This document shows positions 42,644-51,152 of a DNA stretch of 64,000 nucleotides, in pieces. Both the position numbers and the translations under genes were made by a program. How positions within the stretch are numbered: position 1 is the stretch's first letter; every line of letters starts with the position of its first letter. The DNA is taken from positions 1-64,000 of the forward strand of contig NZ_LGCL01000025.1 in assembly GCF_001306115.1 (NCBI RefSeq), given 5' to 3'. Below the pieces are notes generated by a model. It saw nothing but the letters and a program-made list of their open reading frames with translations. It was not told the DNA's origin and ran no database searches. Source of the DNA: Ornatilinea apprima (GTDB lineage: Bacteria; Chloroflexota; Anaerolineae; Anaerolineales; Anaerolineaceae).

Positions 42644-44239
42644 ATGAACTCCCCCGAATCCAATCCGCCCGCATCTGCCAATCGCCAGATCGCCCGCGCC
42701 GCCGGCACGGTGATGTTCGCCATCGTTCTAAGTCAGGTGGTCGGGTTGGTGGCCAAAAGCCTGGTTGGCAGCACGTTTGGCACCGGCGCTGAAAGCGAAG
42801 CCTTTTTCGCCGCCAACCGCTTCTCCGAGATCATCTTCAACCTGGTGGCCGGCGGAGCGCTGGCCTCGGCTTTCATTCCCACCTTCACCGGCCTGCTGGC
42901 GCACCAGCAGCGCGAAAAAGCCTGGGAACTGGCTTCGGCCGTGCTCAACCTGGTGCTGGCCATTCTCGTCGCGGTCAGCCTGGTTTCAGCGGTGTTCGCC
43001 CCCGCCCTGGTCCGCTATATCCTGGCCCCCGGCTTCGACGCCGAAAAGCAGGCTCTCACCGTGCAGTTGCTGCGCGTGCAGCTTCCTTCGGCCGCTATTT
43101 TTGGCGTCAGCGGGCTGTGTATGGGCATCTTAAACGCCCACCAGTCTTTCTTGCTGCCCGCGCTGGCCCCTTCCATGTATTCCTTCGGCTGGATTTTCGG
43201 CACCCTGGTGCTGGCTCCGCGCATGGGCATCTTCGGTCTGGCCTGGGGCGCGGTGATCGGCTCGGCCTTGCATTTCCTCATTCAGCTTCCCATGCTTACC
43301 CGCCTGCCCGCGCGCCGCTATCACTTCACCTTTGGCCTGCACATCAATGAAGTCCGCGAAGTGGCGCGCCTGATGGGTCCGCGTCTGCTGGGCGTGGCCG
43401 TGGTGCAGCTCAACTTTTTGCTCAACACCATTCTGTCTTCATCGCAGCCGCAGGGGTCCCTCTCCGGCCTGAGCCTGGCCTTCCCGCTGATGATCATGCC
43501 AGAAGCGGCCATCGCCCAGGCCATCGCCATCGCCGCTCTGCCCACCTTCTCGGCGCAGGTTGCCCTCCACAAACTGGACGAAATGCGCGGCTCGCTGGCC
43601 GCCACCCTGCGCAGCGTGCTGCTGCTGGCGGTTCCAGCCACCTTTGGGCTGATTCTGCTGCGCGAGCCGCTGGTGCGCCTGGTGTACATGCGCAACGAAT
43701 TTGATGAGACCTCGCTGCAGTTCGTCTCGTGGGCGCTGCTGTGGTACACCGTGGGGCTGGTGGGGCACTCGCTGGTCGAGATCACCGCCCGCGCCTTCTA
43801 CGCCCTGCACGATACCAAAACCCCGGTATTGATTGGCATCGCGGCCATGAGCCTCAATCTGGCCTTCAGTCTGGCCTTCAGCGCTCTGTTCCGCGCCTGG
43901 GGCTGGATGCCGCACGGCGGGCTGGCGCTTGCCAATTCATTAGCCACTGCCCTCGAAGCCGTGGGCTTGCTGGTATTGATGCGCCGCCGCCTGAACGGTA
44001 TTGGTGGGCGCGAGATCGGGCAGGCAGTTTTCCAGTCGCTGGCTGGCGCCGCGGTCATGAGCGCCGCCCTGCTCGCCTGGCTGCACTGGACGCAAGCCCT
44101 GCCCGCGCTTATCACCACTCTGGGCGGCGTAGTCTGCGGCGGCGCGGCCTACCTGCTGGTGCTGCTGATCCTCAAACCGCGCGAATTGGCCCTGCTGCGT
44201 GAGATCCCCGGACGCCTGCTGGGTCGCGTCCGGCGATAA
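42644..44239 (+). CDS. murJ: Lipid II flippase MurJ
   Basis: This 531-residue protein of about 14 helices matches MurJ/MviN of the MOP exporter superfamily. Key parts are GTVMFAIVLSQVVGLVAKSLVGSTFGTG at the start and AANRFSEIIFNLVAGGALASAFIPTFTGLL. The later PLMIMPEAAIAQAIAIAALPTFSAQ and a second repeat with REPLVRLVYMRNEFDETS complete the match. It moves lipid II across the inner membrane for cell-wall synthesis. Presence of MurJ indicates a peptidoglycan wall in this organism, which has been debated for some Chloroflexota. It is a single gene with a likely leaderless start. Confidence 0.93.
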   Translation: MNSPESNPPASANRQIARAAGTVMFAIVLSQVVGLVAKSLVGSTFGTGAESEAFFAANRFSEIIFNLVAGGALASAFIPTFTGLLAHQQREKAWELASAVLNLVLAILVAVSLVSAVFAPALVRYILAPGFDAEKQALTVQLLRVQLPSAAIFGVSGLCMGILNAHQSFLLPALAPSMYSFGWIFGTLVLAPRMGIFGLAWGAVIGSALHFLIQLPMLTRLPARRYHFTFGLHINEVREVARLMGPRLLGVAVVQLNFLLNTILSSSQPQGSLSGLSLAFPLMIMPEAAIAQAIAIAALPTFSAQVALHKLDEMRGSLAATLRSVLLLAVPATFGLILLREPLVRLVYMRNEFDETSLQFVSWALLWYTVGLVGHSLVEITARAFYALHDTKTPVLIGIAAMSLNLAFSLAFSALFRAWGWMPHGGLALANSLATALEAVGLLVLMRRRLNGIGGREIGQAVFQSLAGAAVMSAALLAWLHWTQALPALITTLGGVVCGGAAYLLVLLILKPRELALLREIPGRLLGRVRR

Positions 44240-44279
44240 ACTTCCCCCATCCAACCTTCCTTACTCAAATATCAAAACT

Positions 44280-44319
44280 GCCTTCAACGCGCCCATGCGA
44301 ATAACGGCGCGTTGAAGGC
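44280..44319. terminator. Hairpin between murJ and the DUF438 gene
   Basis: GCCTTCAACGCGCC (44280-44293) pairs perfectly with GGCGCGTTGAAGGC (44306-44319), a 14-bp stem between converging genes. No strong U-run follows, so it may be a weaker terminator. Confidence 0.6.
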
Positions 44320-44342
44320 GGCTGATTTTCGATCAAGCCCGC

Positions 44343-45605
44343 TTAATCATCCAGCAGGCGGCGCTCGCCTTCCAGCGCGCGGATGCCGGTTACATCCTGC
44401 GACACCTCCAGCGTGCCTTTATATACACCCTGAGCGTCGCGCATGGCGTAGTAGCGGATGTGGATGAACTTGCCCATCATCTGAATCCAGAACTCGGCCA
44501 CATCGCGCTTGCCGGCGCGGAAATCGTCCAGAATGCGCTGCACCGCGTCCAAGCTCTTGGGCGGGTGGCAGAACTGCACCTTGCGCCCAATGATCGCTGC
44601 CTGGCGCTCAAAAATGCGTTCCTTGGTCTGCGAGAAGAAGCGCACCTCGTCCTTCTCGTCAACAAAGGTTACGTCCACCGGCAGGTTGGTCAACAGCAGA
44701 TTGATCTGCTCTGCGCTCAACAAGCCCGTATCCAGGCCGATCAAACCGGCTGGCGCAGCAGCCGCAGGCGCGCTGGGAACGGCCGCTTTGGCCTGCGCGG
44801 CGCGGGTTTCTTCTTCCAAAATAATCTGATAGGCGGGCTTCCACTGCGTGCCCGGCTGCACAAAGAAATACCCCAGCTCACCCTCCTGGTTGCGAATCGC
44901 CGCCCATTCTTCTTCTTTCAATCGTTCCAACGCCGCCGGGAAGAGAATCTTCTCTTCTTTGTAGAACATCTCTTTCATCGGCGTTTCAAACGCTTCAAAA
45001 GTTTCCATCATCAACTGCGCCAGTTCGGGGCTGTTGGCCACCGCACCCTGCTCGATCAATGTGGTCATCTTCTTCCAGTCAGCGCGGATCTGGTCGTGAA
45101 TGCCCCACATCACCTGCGACGGTCCGGTGAACCCATAGCGTTCCAACAGCGAAAAGAGCAGGTTCTCTTTGCGCAGGTAATGCTTTTCAAATTCACGCAC
45201 CTGAGCCAGAGCCGCCTCCACCGCTTTGCGGCGGCTTTCTGCCGGGTCGGCGGCGTATTCTTCCACTGTTTTGCGCAGCGCGCGCAGCAGCCGGTCAGCC
45301 ACCTGGTTTTCCGCACGGAAGGTGAACACCGGATGCCCCGGTACCGTATCGGGAGACTGCTGCTGGTCAAGCGCGTCGCGCACCACCGCCACATGCAGGT
45401 CGCACAGGCGCTGCACTTCTTCCACCGGCAGCCCTTCTGAGATTAACATTTGTTCCACTTCGGCAATTTCACCAGAATCAGCGATCTTCACCAGTTCGGC
45501 AAAGCGCTGCCGCACCACTTCCACCGGCAGCCCCTGGTGCAGACCTTTCAGAATGTCCTTCAACAGCTCTTTGCGCCGGGTTACGTTATTGATATATTCA
45601 CTCAT
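44343..45605 (-). CDS. DUF438 protein: hemerythrin-like and PAS domains
   Basis: This 420-residue protein has a DUF438 region (about 1-80: RRKELLKDILKGLHQGLPVEVVRQRF), a hemerythrin-like four-helix bundle (about 90-245) and a C-terminal PAS domain (about 295-410). The bundle carries likely di-iron ligands in GHPVFTFRAEN, FEKHYLRKENLLFSLLE and WGIHDQIRADW. The late KEEKILFP has Lys where hemerythrins usually have His. The PAS part contains VTFVDEKDEVRFFSQT and GRKVQFCHPPKS. The protein likely senses O2, NO or redox state. GGAGGCG precedes the ATG at 45605. It follows a ferredoxin (40 nt) and a Crp/Fnr gene on the same strand. Confidence 0.9.
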   Translation of the reverse strand: MSEYINNVTRRKELLKDILKGLHQGLPVEVVRQRFAELVKIADSGEIAEVEQMLISEGLPVEEVQRLCDLHVAVVRDALDQQQSPDTVPGHPVFTFRAENQVADRLLRALRKTVEEYAADPAESRRKAVEAALAQVREFEKHYLRKENLLFSLLERYGFTGPSQVMWGIHDQIRADWKKMTTLIEQGAVANSPELAQLMMETFEAFETPMKEMFYKEEKILFPAALERLKEEEWAAIRNQEGELGYFFVQPGTQWKPAYQIILEEETRAAQAKAAVPSAPAAAAPAGLIGLDTGLLSAEQINLLLTNLPVDVTFVDEKDEVRFFSQTKERIFERQAAIIGRKVQFCHPPKSLDAVQRILDDFRAGKRDVAEFWIQMMGKFIHIRYYAMRDAQGVYKGTLEVSQDVTGIRALEGERRLLDD

Positions 45606-45645
45606 TTTCGCCTCCAAAAGAAAAATAGACTAGACGGAAAGGCAG

Positions 45646-45867
45646 CTACATGGCCTCAGCCCAGCCAATCACAAACGGCACGCTGATCACGCCCATAGGG
45701 CAAACCTCTTCGCACAGCGCGCACAGCGTGCAAAGTTCAGGCTTCATTATCCGCGGCAGCGAACCGATCTTGCCAATCGCTTGCTCCGGGCAAACCTGAA
45801 TACAGGCGCCGCACCCCGTGCAGCGGGATAAATCAATTTCAGGATGGGGAGATGGGGACTTGCGCAT
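45646..45867 (-). CDS. 2[4Fe-4S] ferredoxin
   Basis: This 73-residue protein has two complete cluster motifs: CTGCGACIQVCPEQ and CTLCALCEEVCPMG. It is a small electron carrier of the bacterial ferredoxin type. The segment between the motifs is longer than in clostridial ferredoxins (about 25 residues). It lies 80 nt after the Crp/Fnr gene and 40 nt before the DUF438 gene, so all three probably form one operon. A redox link between the ferredoxin and the hemerythrin-like protein is plausible. Confidence 0.93.
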   Translation of the reverse strand: MRKSPSPHPEIDLSRCTGCGACIQVCPEQAIGKIGSLPRIMKPELCTLCALCEEVCPMGVISVPFVIGWAEAM

Positions 45868-45947
45868 GTTTCTTGCCTTTCCAGATTGTTTCTGTACTCA
45901 GCATACCGCATCCGGCAGCGCAAAGGATACGACTTAAGTCTGATTTG

Positions 45948-46616
45948 TCAGCTTTGTGCTTCTTCTTCCAACCGGGCGCGGTCGAGCAGCAGCAGTTTCG
46001 CCCCCTCGCGCCGCACCAATCCGGCGTCCATAAAGCCGCGCAGCGCGCGCCCAATCACGTCCCGCACGGTGCCCAGGTGCGCCGCGATCTCATCCTGCGT
46101 CCACTGCGCAGAGACCTCGCCGCTGTCGGCCTGTTCCAGCAAAAAGCGCGCCAGCCGCCCTCGCACCGAGCGCAGCGACAGGTCTTCCACCAGGTTGGTG
46201 AGATGGTCCAGCCGCCGGGCGAAGTCGCGCAGCACCGCCATTGCCAGGTCGGGGTGCGCTTGCAGCAGGCGGCGGTAGTCTTCCACCGGGATCAGCAGCA
46301 GGGTCAGCGGTGTCAGGGCGCGCACCGAAGCGCGCAGGCGGCCGTTTTCTTCTAACGCTGGCACGCTGTTGAAGTGCATGCCCGGCCCCACATTGGACAG
46401 CACCTGCTCGCGGCCGGAGAGCGTCAGCCGGTAGACGCGCGCCGCGCCGCTTTGCACAAACGCCACCCAGCGGCAGGGGTCGCCTTCCACCTGCACAATC
46501 TGTTCCGCGCTGTACTCACGCTGCAGGGCAGAGCGCGCCAGGCTGTCCATGGCCGCTTCGCTCAGCCCTGAGAACAAGGGTTGTTGGGCAATGAAGGGGA
46601 GCAGGGAAGTCATCAT
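45948..46616 (-). CDS. Crp/Fnr-family transcriptional regulator
   Basis: This 222-residue protein has a cyclic-nucleotide-binding-like beta barrel (about 10-120: QPLFSGLSEAAMDSLARSA and GREQVLSNVGPGMHFNSV). A dimer helix (about 120-145) and a Crp-type winged helix (WTQDEIAAHLGTVRDVIGRALRGF) follow. There is only one Cys, in DPCRWV, so no FNR-like [4Fe-4S] cluster is possible; haem, cAMP or another ligand is more likely. Two ATG codons stand in tandem (46616 and 46613). A TATAAT lies 7 nt upstream, so the mRNA may be leaderless. It heads the ferredoxin/DUF438 operon and is divergent from the SagB-like gene. Confidence 0.9.
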   Translation of the reverse strand: MMTSLLPFIAQQPLFSGLSEAAMDSLARSALQREYSAEQIVQVEGDPCRWVAFVQSGAARVYRLTLSGREQVLSNVGPGMHFNSVPALEENGRLRASVRALTPLTLLLIPVEDYRRLLQAHPDLAMAVLRDFARRLDHLTNLVEDLSLRSVRGRLARFLLEQADSGEVSAQWTQDEIAAHLGTVRDVIGRALRGFMDAGLVRREGAKLLLLDRARLEEEAQS

Positions 46617-46623
46617 CGTTTCG

Positions 46624-46653
46624 ATTATACCTGTTTGAAGACCAGCCAAACAA
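46624..46653 (-). promoter_or_regulatory. Promoter of the Crp/Fnr operon, leaderless spacing
   Basis: On the minus strand TTGTTT (46653-46648), an 18-bp spacer and TATAAT (46629-46624) are followed by CGAAACG and the ATG at 46616. Confidence 0.6.
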
Positions 46654-46710
46654 GAATCGGCTTACATCGGGTACAATAAACCCTGTTCATACGCTTGGAA
46701 AGGATTTCTT

Positions 46711-47448
46711 ATGACCGACTCAACTGGAAAAGAATTCATGCGCCGCACGCGCTACCAAAATATGGGCCCCTCCTTACAGGAACAGGGCGCGCCTCAGCCC
46801 GCTTTGCAGCTCCCCTGCGAAAACGCGCTGGAGATCATCGCCCTGCCCGCCATAGACCAGATCGCCACCCCCGCCATGGACGTGCGCCAGGCCCTCGGCC
46901 AGCGCAAAACCCTGCGCAAATACAGCGAGCAGTCTCTCAGTCTCGATGAATTGGCCTACCTTTTATGGGCCACCCAGGGCGTCAAAAGCGTCAAAGAGAA
47001 CGCGCACACCTTCCGCGTGGTGCCTTCCGCCGGGGCGCGCCACGCCTTTGAAACCTACCTGCTCATCAACCGCGTAGAGGACCTTCAGCCCGGTCTGTAC
47101 CGCTACCTGGCCCTTGATCACACTCTGGCGCGCCTGCCCGCCCCGGCAGACCTGCCCGCCAGCCTGTCGGAAGCCAGCCTCAAGCAGTCTAAAATCGCTT
47201 ACAGCGCGGTTACCTTTCTCTGGGTCGCCGTGCGCGAGCGCATGGTCTGGCGCTACAACGAGCGCGGTTACCGCTACCTGCACCTCGACGCCGGGCATGT
47301 CTGCCAGAATCTGTGCACCGCCGCCGAGACCATCGACTGCGGTCTGTGCCCCATTGCCGCCTATGACGACGATCAGGTAAACGCCCTCCTCGGTCTGGAC
47401 GGCGAAGAACTGTTTGTGATTTATATGGCCTCGCTGGGCAAAAAGTAA
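46711..47448 (+). CDS. SagB/nitroreductase-family FMN oxidoreductase
   Basis: This 245-residue protein belongs to the SagB/ThcOx branch of the nitroreductase superfamily. Marks are RKTLRKYSEQSLSLDELAYLLWATQG, the FMN-contact region RVVPSAGARHAFETYLLI, LQPGLYRYLALDHTL and YRYLHLDAGHVCQNL. In azole-peptide clusters SagB oxidises thiazolines, but here no cyclodehydratase or precursor peptide is seen. Stand-alone members act on unknown substrates. It is divergent from the Crp/Fnr operon, whose product may control it. A TACAAT lies at 46672-46677, and a strong terminator follows the gene. Confidence 0.88.
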   Translation: MTDSTGKEFMRRTRYQNMGPSLQEQGAPQPALQLPCENALEIIALPAIDQIATPAMDVRQALGQRKTLRKYSEQSLSLDELAYLLWATQGVKSVKENAHTFRVVPSAGARHAFETYLLINRVEDLQPGLYRYLALDHTLARLPAPADLPASLSEASLKQSKIAYSAVTFLWVAVRERMVWRYNERGYRYLHLDAGHVCQNLCTAAETIDCGLCPIAAYDDDQVNALLGLDGEELFVIYMASLGKK

Positions 47449-47476
47449 CCGCCAGACGAGCAGAAATAAGAATCAA

Positions 47477-47505
47477 AAAAGCAGGCCCGCGCGGGCCTGC
47501 TTTTC
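47477..47505. terminator. Terminator of the SagB-like gene, bidirectional
   Basis: AAAAGCAGGCCCGC (47477-47490) is immediately followed by its complement GCGGGCCTGCTTTT (47491-47504). It lies between converging genes that stop at 47448 (+) and 47525 (-). Confidence 0.88.
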
Positions 47506-47524
47506 TTCTGTCCTTCAAATCAAG

Positions 47525-48130
47525 CTAATCGGCAAATTCCAGGTCAAAATCTTCCGCCACAAAGCTTAACCCCTCAAACTCTTCAAAGCTCAAGTGTTTG
47601 GCAGTCAGGCCCTTCTTGGCCACCAACCGGTCAAACAACATAATGTAGCTTTCGGTGCAGCGCGCTTCCCACTTTAAGTTCAGGTCTCGCGCCACCTGCT
47701 GGATCGATTCGGCGTCCGGCCCTTCAATCTCCAAAAAGCTCCCGTACGGCATCTCATCCAGCACCACCAGCACATTGCGAATGGCGTACGTGGTGCGGTT
47801 CTTTTCGTACATCACGTCCAGGTGATAGCCCAAGGCTTCCAGGAATTTTTTGGCGTTGTCGAAGTTACTCACCTCAAACTCAATTTCCACCCGCCGGCTG
47901 ACCGAAGGGTCTTCCTGGTACGGGCCTTTGAAGGTGAGACGCGAGGCAAAATCTTTGCGCAGGCGCAGCACTTCCATGCGTTTGTACAGCTCGCGGTCAC
48001 CCTTCTCATAGCGCAGATTAACTTCATACATGCGCGAATGCACCAGCCGGCCGCCCATTTCGGTGATGCGCTGGGCAATTTCCGAAAGGTCTCTGACGAA
48101 AAATTTAACCTCAATTTCCTGGTTGTTCAT
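47525..48130 (-). CDS. CYTH-domain (class IV adenylate cyclase-like) protein
   Basis: This 201-residue protein has the CYTH signature EIEVK at residues 5-9 (ExExK) and alternating charged strands that line a triphosphate tunnel: LRYEKGDRELYKRMEVLRLRKD, RRVEIEFEVSNFD, VMYEKNRTTYAIRN and FLEIEG. CYTH enzymes include class IV adenylate cyclases, thiamine triphosphatase and tripolyphosphatases. The tyrosine-rich YEKNRTTY segment and length are those of the CyaB-like group. Activity cannot be chosen between cyclase and phosphatase. If it makes cAMP, the Crp/Fnr regulator nearby would be a possible reader. Confidence 0.9.
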   Translation of the reverse strand: MNNQEIEVKFFVRDLSEIAQRITEMGGRLVHSRMYEVNLRYEKGDRELYKRMEVLRLRKDFASRLTFKGPYQEDPSVSRRVEIEFEVSNFDNAKKFLEALGYHLDVMYEKNRTTYAIRNVLVVLDEMPYGSFLEIEGPDAESIQQVARDLNLKWEARCTESYIMLFDRLVAKKGLTAKHLSFEEFEGLSFVAEDFDLEFAD

Positions 48131-48238
48131 TCCATGCTCCTTGCTTGCGGCGGGGTCGTTTACCCCCGCCTGACGGTATGAAACTATTGTACCTGAAGCG
48201 CGCGGCGAATAGATAGGTACGATTGCCTGGTTTTGTTG

Positions 48239-48673
48239 TTACTCTTTGAAATACGCCGCCTGGCGCGGGCTGGCCAGCACCAGCAAACTATACCCAACCA
48301 GAAACAGGCTCGCCAGGGCCGTGAACGGCCAGTCGGCGCGGCCTGCCGCCGAAGCGCCAAACAGCAGCCGCTCCAGCCAGTAACCGGCCGTCACCAGCAC
48401 CACCACCGCGCGCGTCAATCGCGCGGCCCAACGCCGGCGCAGCCACAACCCCAACCCGCAGGCCAGACCGGCCAACCCCACCAGAAATCCGCTCGCCGCG
48501 AAATACGCCGCCGGGGGCAGTCCGCTGAACGTTTGCAGGTACTGCCGGTTCTCCACCGCCTGCTGCAAGCGCAGCGTCCCCATCAAGGAGAGCAAGAACA
48601 ACCCGCTGATTAATACCAGCAGTTCAATGGAGCGTTTGGGGTTGCGTTGTCCGCCGTTGCGTTGAAAAATCAT
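48239..48673 (-). CDS. Small membrane protein of unknown function
   Basis: This 144-residue protein has four predicted membrane helices: about 15-33 (SIELLVLISGLFLLSLMG), 52-77, 86-105 and 115-138. No motif is recognised. It starts 5 nt after the stop of the large GT39-like gene, so the two are co-transcribed and probably functionally linked, for example in surface glycosylation. The gap 48131-48238 to the CYTH gene is empty. Confidence 0.75.
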   Translation of the reverse strand: MIFQRNGGQRNPKRSIELLVLISGLFLLSLMGTLRLQQAVENRQYLQTFSGLPPAAYFAASGFLVGLAGLACGLGLWLRRRWAARLTRAVVVLVTAGYWLERLLFGASAAGRADWPFTALASLFLVGYSLLVLASPRQAAYFKE

Positions 48674-48678
48674 AGCCC

Positions 48679-50940
48679 TTATTGTAATGCCACTTCCCAG
48701 ATGTGCACGTGCGATGGCTCGCCTTCGTTGGCATTGGCCACGCTGATTTCCAGGCGCGCGGCCGTCAGCGCGCGCCCAAAATCAATCCTCACTTCGCGCG
48801 GCTGAATGTCTTCCGCGGCGGTTTGCGCCCGGTTTAGCAGCACCTTGCCATCCGCATCCAAAACCCGCAAGCGGATCTCGGTCTGGGTGCTGCCCACCTT
48901 CAACGTAATTTGTTCAACAGAACGTTCCTGCGGAAAATCCAGCACAATCCGCAGCGGGTTGGCCTCTTCCGAGCGCGCCACGGTCGCGCCATCCTGGTCA
49001 AACATATCCTGGATGCTGCCCATGTCCAGCCGTGAATGAGTAACCCACACCAACTGGCCCTGAACGCGCACCTCGTCTTGAATCAGTCTCTTGCGCTCCT
49101 GAACTTCCTCGGCCAGCAGTTGCTCAATATTGTCCGCGTACTCCAGGCGCGCGAAATAGAAACCCGGCTCGCCATTCGGCAGCGGCAGGGTGCGCTCCAC
49201 GGCCAGCGTCTTAAACTTGCCCGATTCCCGCGCCCGCTGATATTCTTCCGGGATCATCACAAACAGCATTTCATCATCCAACCCGCGGTATTCGTGCAGC
49301 CAGGAATCCACACTGGCCATTTGCAGCGGAAAAGGGTCCTCAAAGAAAAAGCGCGCCACCATATCCGCTCCATTGGTCCAGTTGGGCGTTACCACCAGCT
49401 CCATTTGCGGAGACTGCTCGTGCAGGTTTTGCAGCTCGGCAAACAACGGGCGGGCGCCATACTGCATGCCAGAGAGACCGTAATCGCTGAACCACAGCGG
49501 GCCGTTCACCAGCGCGTCGCGCAGCATCCAAAAATTAGCACCGGCCAGCAGCGCGAAGAGGACCGGTTTCACCCACCCGCGCGCCAGGTCGGGCAGCCGC
49601 ACGGCAATCCACTTCACCGCCAGGTCCAGGCCCAGCGCGGTCAGCAGCGCCGCCGGGACAACCATCACCAGCGCGCGCGTAACCCCCATCGAAGCCACTG
49701 CCGCCCCGGCCGGTGCGGCCAGCACAGCCACCAGCACCGCCCGCGATTCGGGCTTGCGCGGCTGCCCCAGGCAGGCGCCCAGCCCCAACAGCGTCAAGGG
49801 CAGCGCCGCGCGGATCAGATGGCCGTAGCCTTTCATCACATGCCGCACCTGCACGCCGGTTTCTTCAGGCAGGTACCAGAAGCGCGGGTCAAGCCCTTTC
49901 ATATATTCCCGCAAATACAAACCCAGTTTGGCCCCCAGCGAAAGGTCGCGGCTGGCCCAATACGACCCCAACAGCGAGAGGTGCGCCTGCGCCTCGCCGG
50001 GATGCTGCAGGTTGAAGCGCAAATACGGCAGCGCAACCAGCACCGCCAGGCCCAGCGCCTTCAGCACCTCGCGGCGCTGCTGCCAGTGATAGCGCCAGTC
50101 GCTGGCTGCCAGCAGCACAGCGCACACCGCCAGCACCACGCGCAGCGGCGGGTAGGTGTAAAAGGCCAGGCCGGCCATCAGCACCGCCAGCAGCAAAGCC
50201 GGCTGCGGCTCTCCTTTACGGTACGCCAGGTAGAAGTAGAGAAAACCGGCAAAGAAACTCACCCCCAGCGCCGTCTCAAACGCCGTGCGAGAATGCAAAA
50301 ACCAGGCCGGGGTCGCCGAAAGAATCAGAATGCCCGCCCAGGGAATTTCCATCTCAAACGCTTTACGCAGCACGCCGCCCACCGCCAGCCCGGCCAGCAG
50401 CGAAACCAGCGCGCATACCCCGCGCGTTACCCACACCGACTTGCCAAACATCAGATACGGCAGCACCTGCAGATAAACCGAGACGCCCAGGCTGTATTTA
50501 TCGGGATTCGGGAAAAACGTGGGCAGCAGGTCGCCATCCCAATTGCGCAGGCCGTCGCGTAAAAAATCGGCTGCCAGCACCGTCTGGGCAGCCTCATCGC
50601 TGAAGAAGTAAATCGGGAAATCGGCCAGGCCCACCAGCCGTACCAGCAGATACACCAGCAGCGCCGCCAAGACGGCCGTCCGCGGGCGGTTGAGGCGGTT
50701 CCAAATCATCTCCAGGCGCGCCGAAAAGGGAGAAGCTGGTCCGATGGTTACCCGCCGGTACCCCGGCAGAATGCGTCCTGGCAGGTGCGCGTGCATGCGC
50801 ACATCCAGCCGCGTACCGGGCGGAGCTTTCAACTCCACTTTTATTTGCGCGCCATTCAGGTTAAATTCCGCTTGCTGGGTGGGAGAGGTGGAGGCAGAAG
50901 TCTCACCGGAAGGCGGTTGGTCAAAATAATCGTCATCCAT
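48679..50940 (-). CDS. GT39-like membrane glycosyltransferase-type protein
   Basis: This 753-residue protein has a cytosolic N-terminal part (1-100), about ten to twelve membrane helices (about 95-480) and a soluble C-terminal domain (about 490-753). The acidic motif FSDEAAQTVLAADFLRDG follows the first helix, as in GT39/ArnT-type enzymes. The C-terminal 130 residues look like a beta-sandwich (IVLDFPQERSVEQITLKVGSTQTEIRLRV), perhaps carbohydrate-binding. It probably transfers a sugar from a polyprenyl donor outside the membrane. The ATG at 50940 is chosen over a TTG three codons earlier. It is followed by a small membrane protein gene. Confidence 0.75.
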   Translation of the reverse strand: MDDDYFDQPPSGETSASTSPTQQAEFNLNGAQIKVELKAPPGTRLDVRMHAHLPGRILPGYRRVTIGPASPFSARLEMIWNRLNRPRTAVLAALLVYLLVRLVGLADFPIYFFSDEAAQTVLAADFLRDGLRNWDGDLLPTFFPNPDKYSLGVSVYLQVLPYLMFGKSVWVTRGVCALVSLLAGLAVGGVLRKAFEMEIPWAGILILSATPAWFLHSRTAFETALGVSFFAGFLYFYLAYRKGEPQPALLLAVLMAGLAFYTYPPLRVVLAVCAVLLAASDWRYHWQQRREVLKALGLAVLVALPYLRFNLQHPGEAQAHLSLLGSYWASRDLSLGAKLGLYLREYMKGLDPRFWYLPEETGVQVRHVMKGYGHLIRAALPLTLLGLGACLGQPRKPESRAVLVAVLAAPAGAAVASMGVTRALVMVVPAALLTALGLDLAVKWIAVRLPDLARGWVKPVLFALLAGANFWMLRDALVNGPLWFSDYGLSGMQYGARPLFAELQNLHEQSPQMELVVTPNWTNGADMVARFFFEDPFPLQMASVDSWLHEYRGLDDEMLFVMIPEEYQRARESGKFKTLAVERTLPLPNGEPGFYFARLEYADNIEQLLAEEVQERKRLIQDEVRVQGQLVWVTHSRLDMGSIQDMFDQDGATVARSEEANPLRIVLDFPQERSVEQITLKVGSTQTEIRLRVLDADGKVLLNRAQTAAEDIQPREVRIDFGRALTAARLEISVANANEGEPSHVHIWEVALQ

Positions 50941-51062
50941 CTTCGCCAAACCTTGTTTTCATTGTATATCCAAATCTCCGGCGGCGCACTGCCTTTGGGG
51001 CAGGTTTACGCCACCAGTCGGCTTCTTCCGTGGGACGTAGATTAGCCCAGATTAAATGTTGG

Positions 51063-51090
51063 TTGTTAACCGCCTGATTTTAGGTACAAT
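51063..51090 (+). promoter_or_regulatory. Putative promoter of the Rel-like gene
   Basis: TTGTTA (51063-51068) and TACAAT (51085-51090) are 16 bp apart, giving a leader of about 55 nt with CAGGAGG before the ATG at 51153. Confidence 0.55.
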
Positions 51091-51152
51091 AGAGTATATT
51101 TTCAACAATACTGGTATTGAAGTGGGTTCCCAAACCGCAGGAGGTTCATTAT

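Noticed and set aside
49036..50562. Long open frame (about 500 codons) on the plus strand
   Set aside because: It lies antisense to the GT39-like gene and its product is a Gln/His/Arg-rich sequence without hydrophobic core. High GC with few stops explains it.
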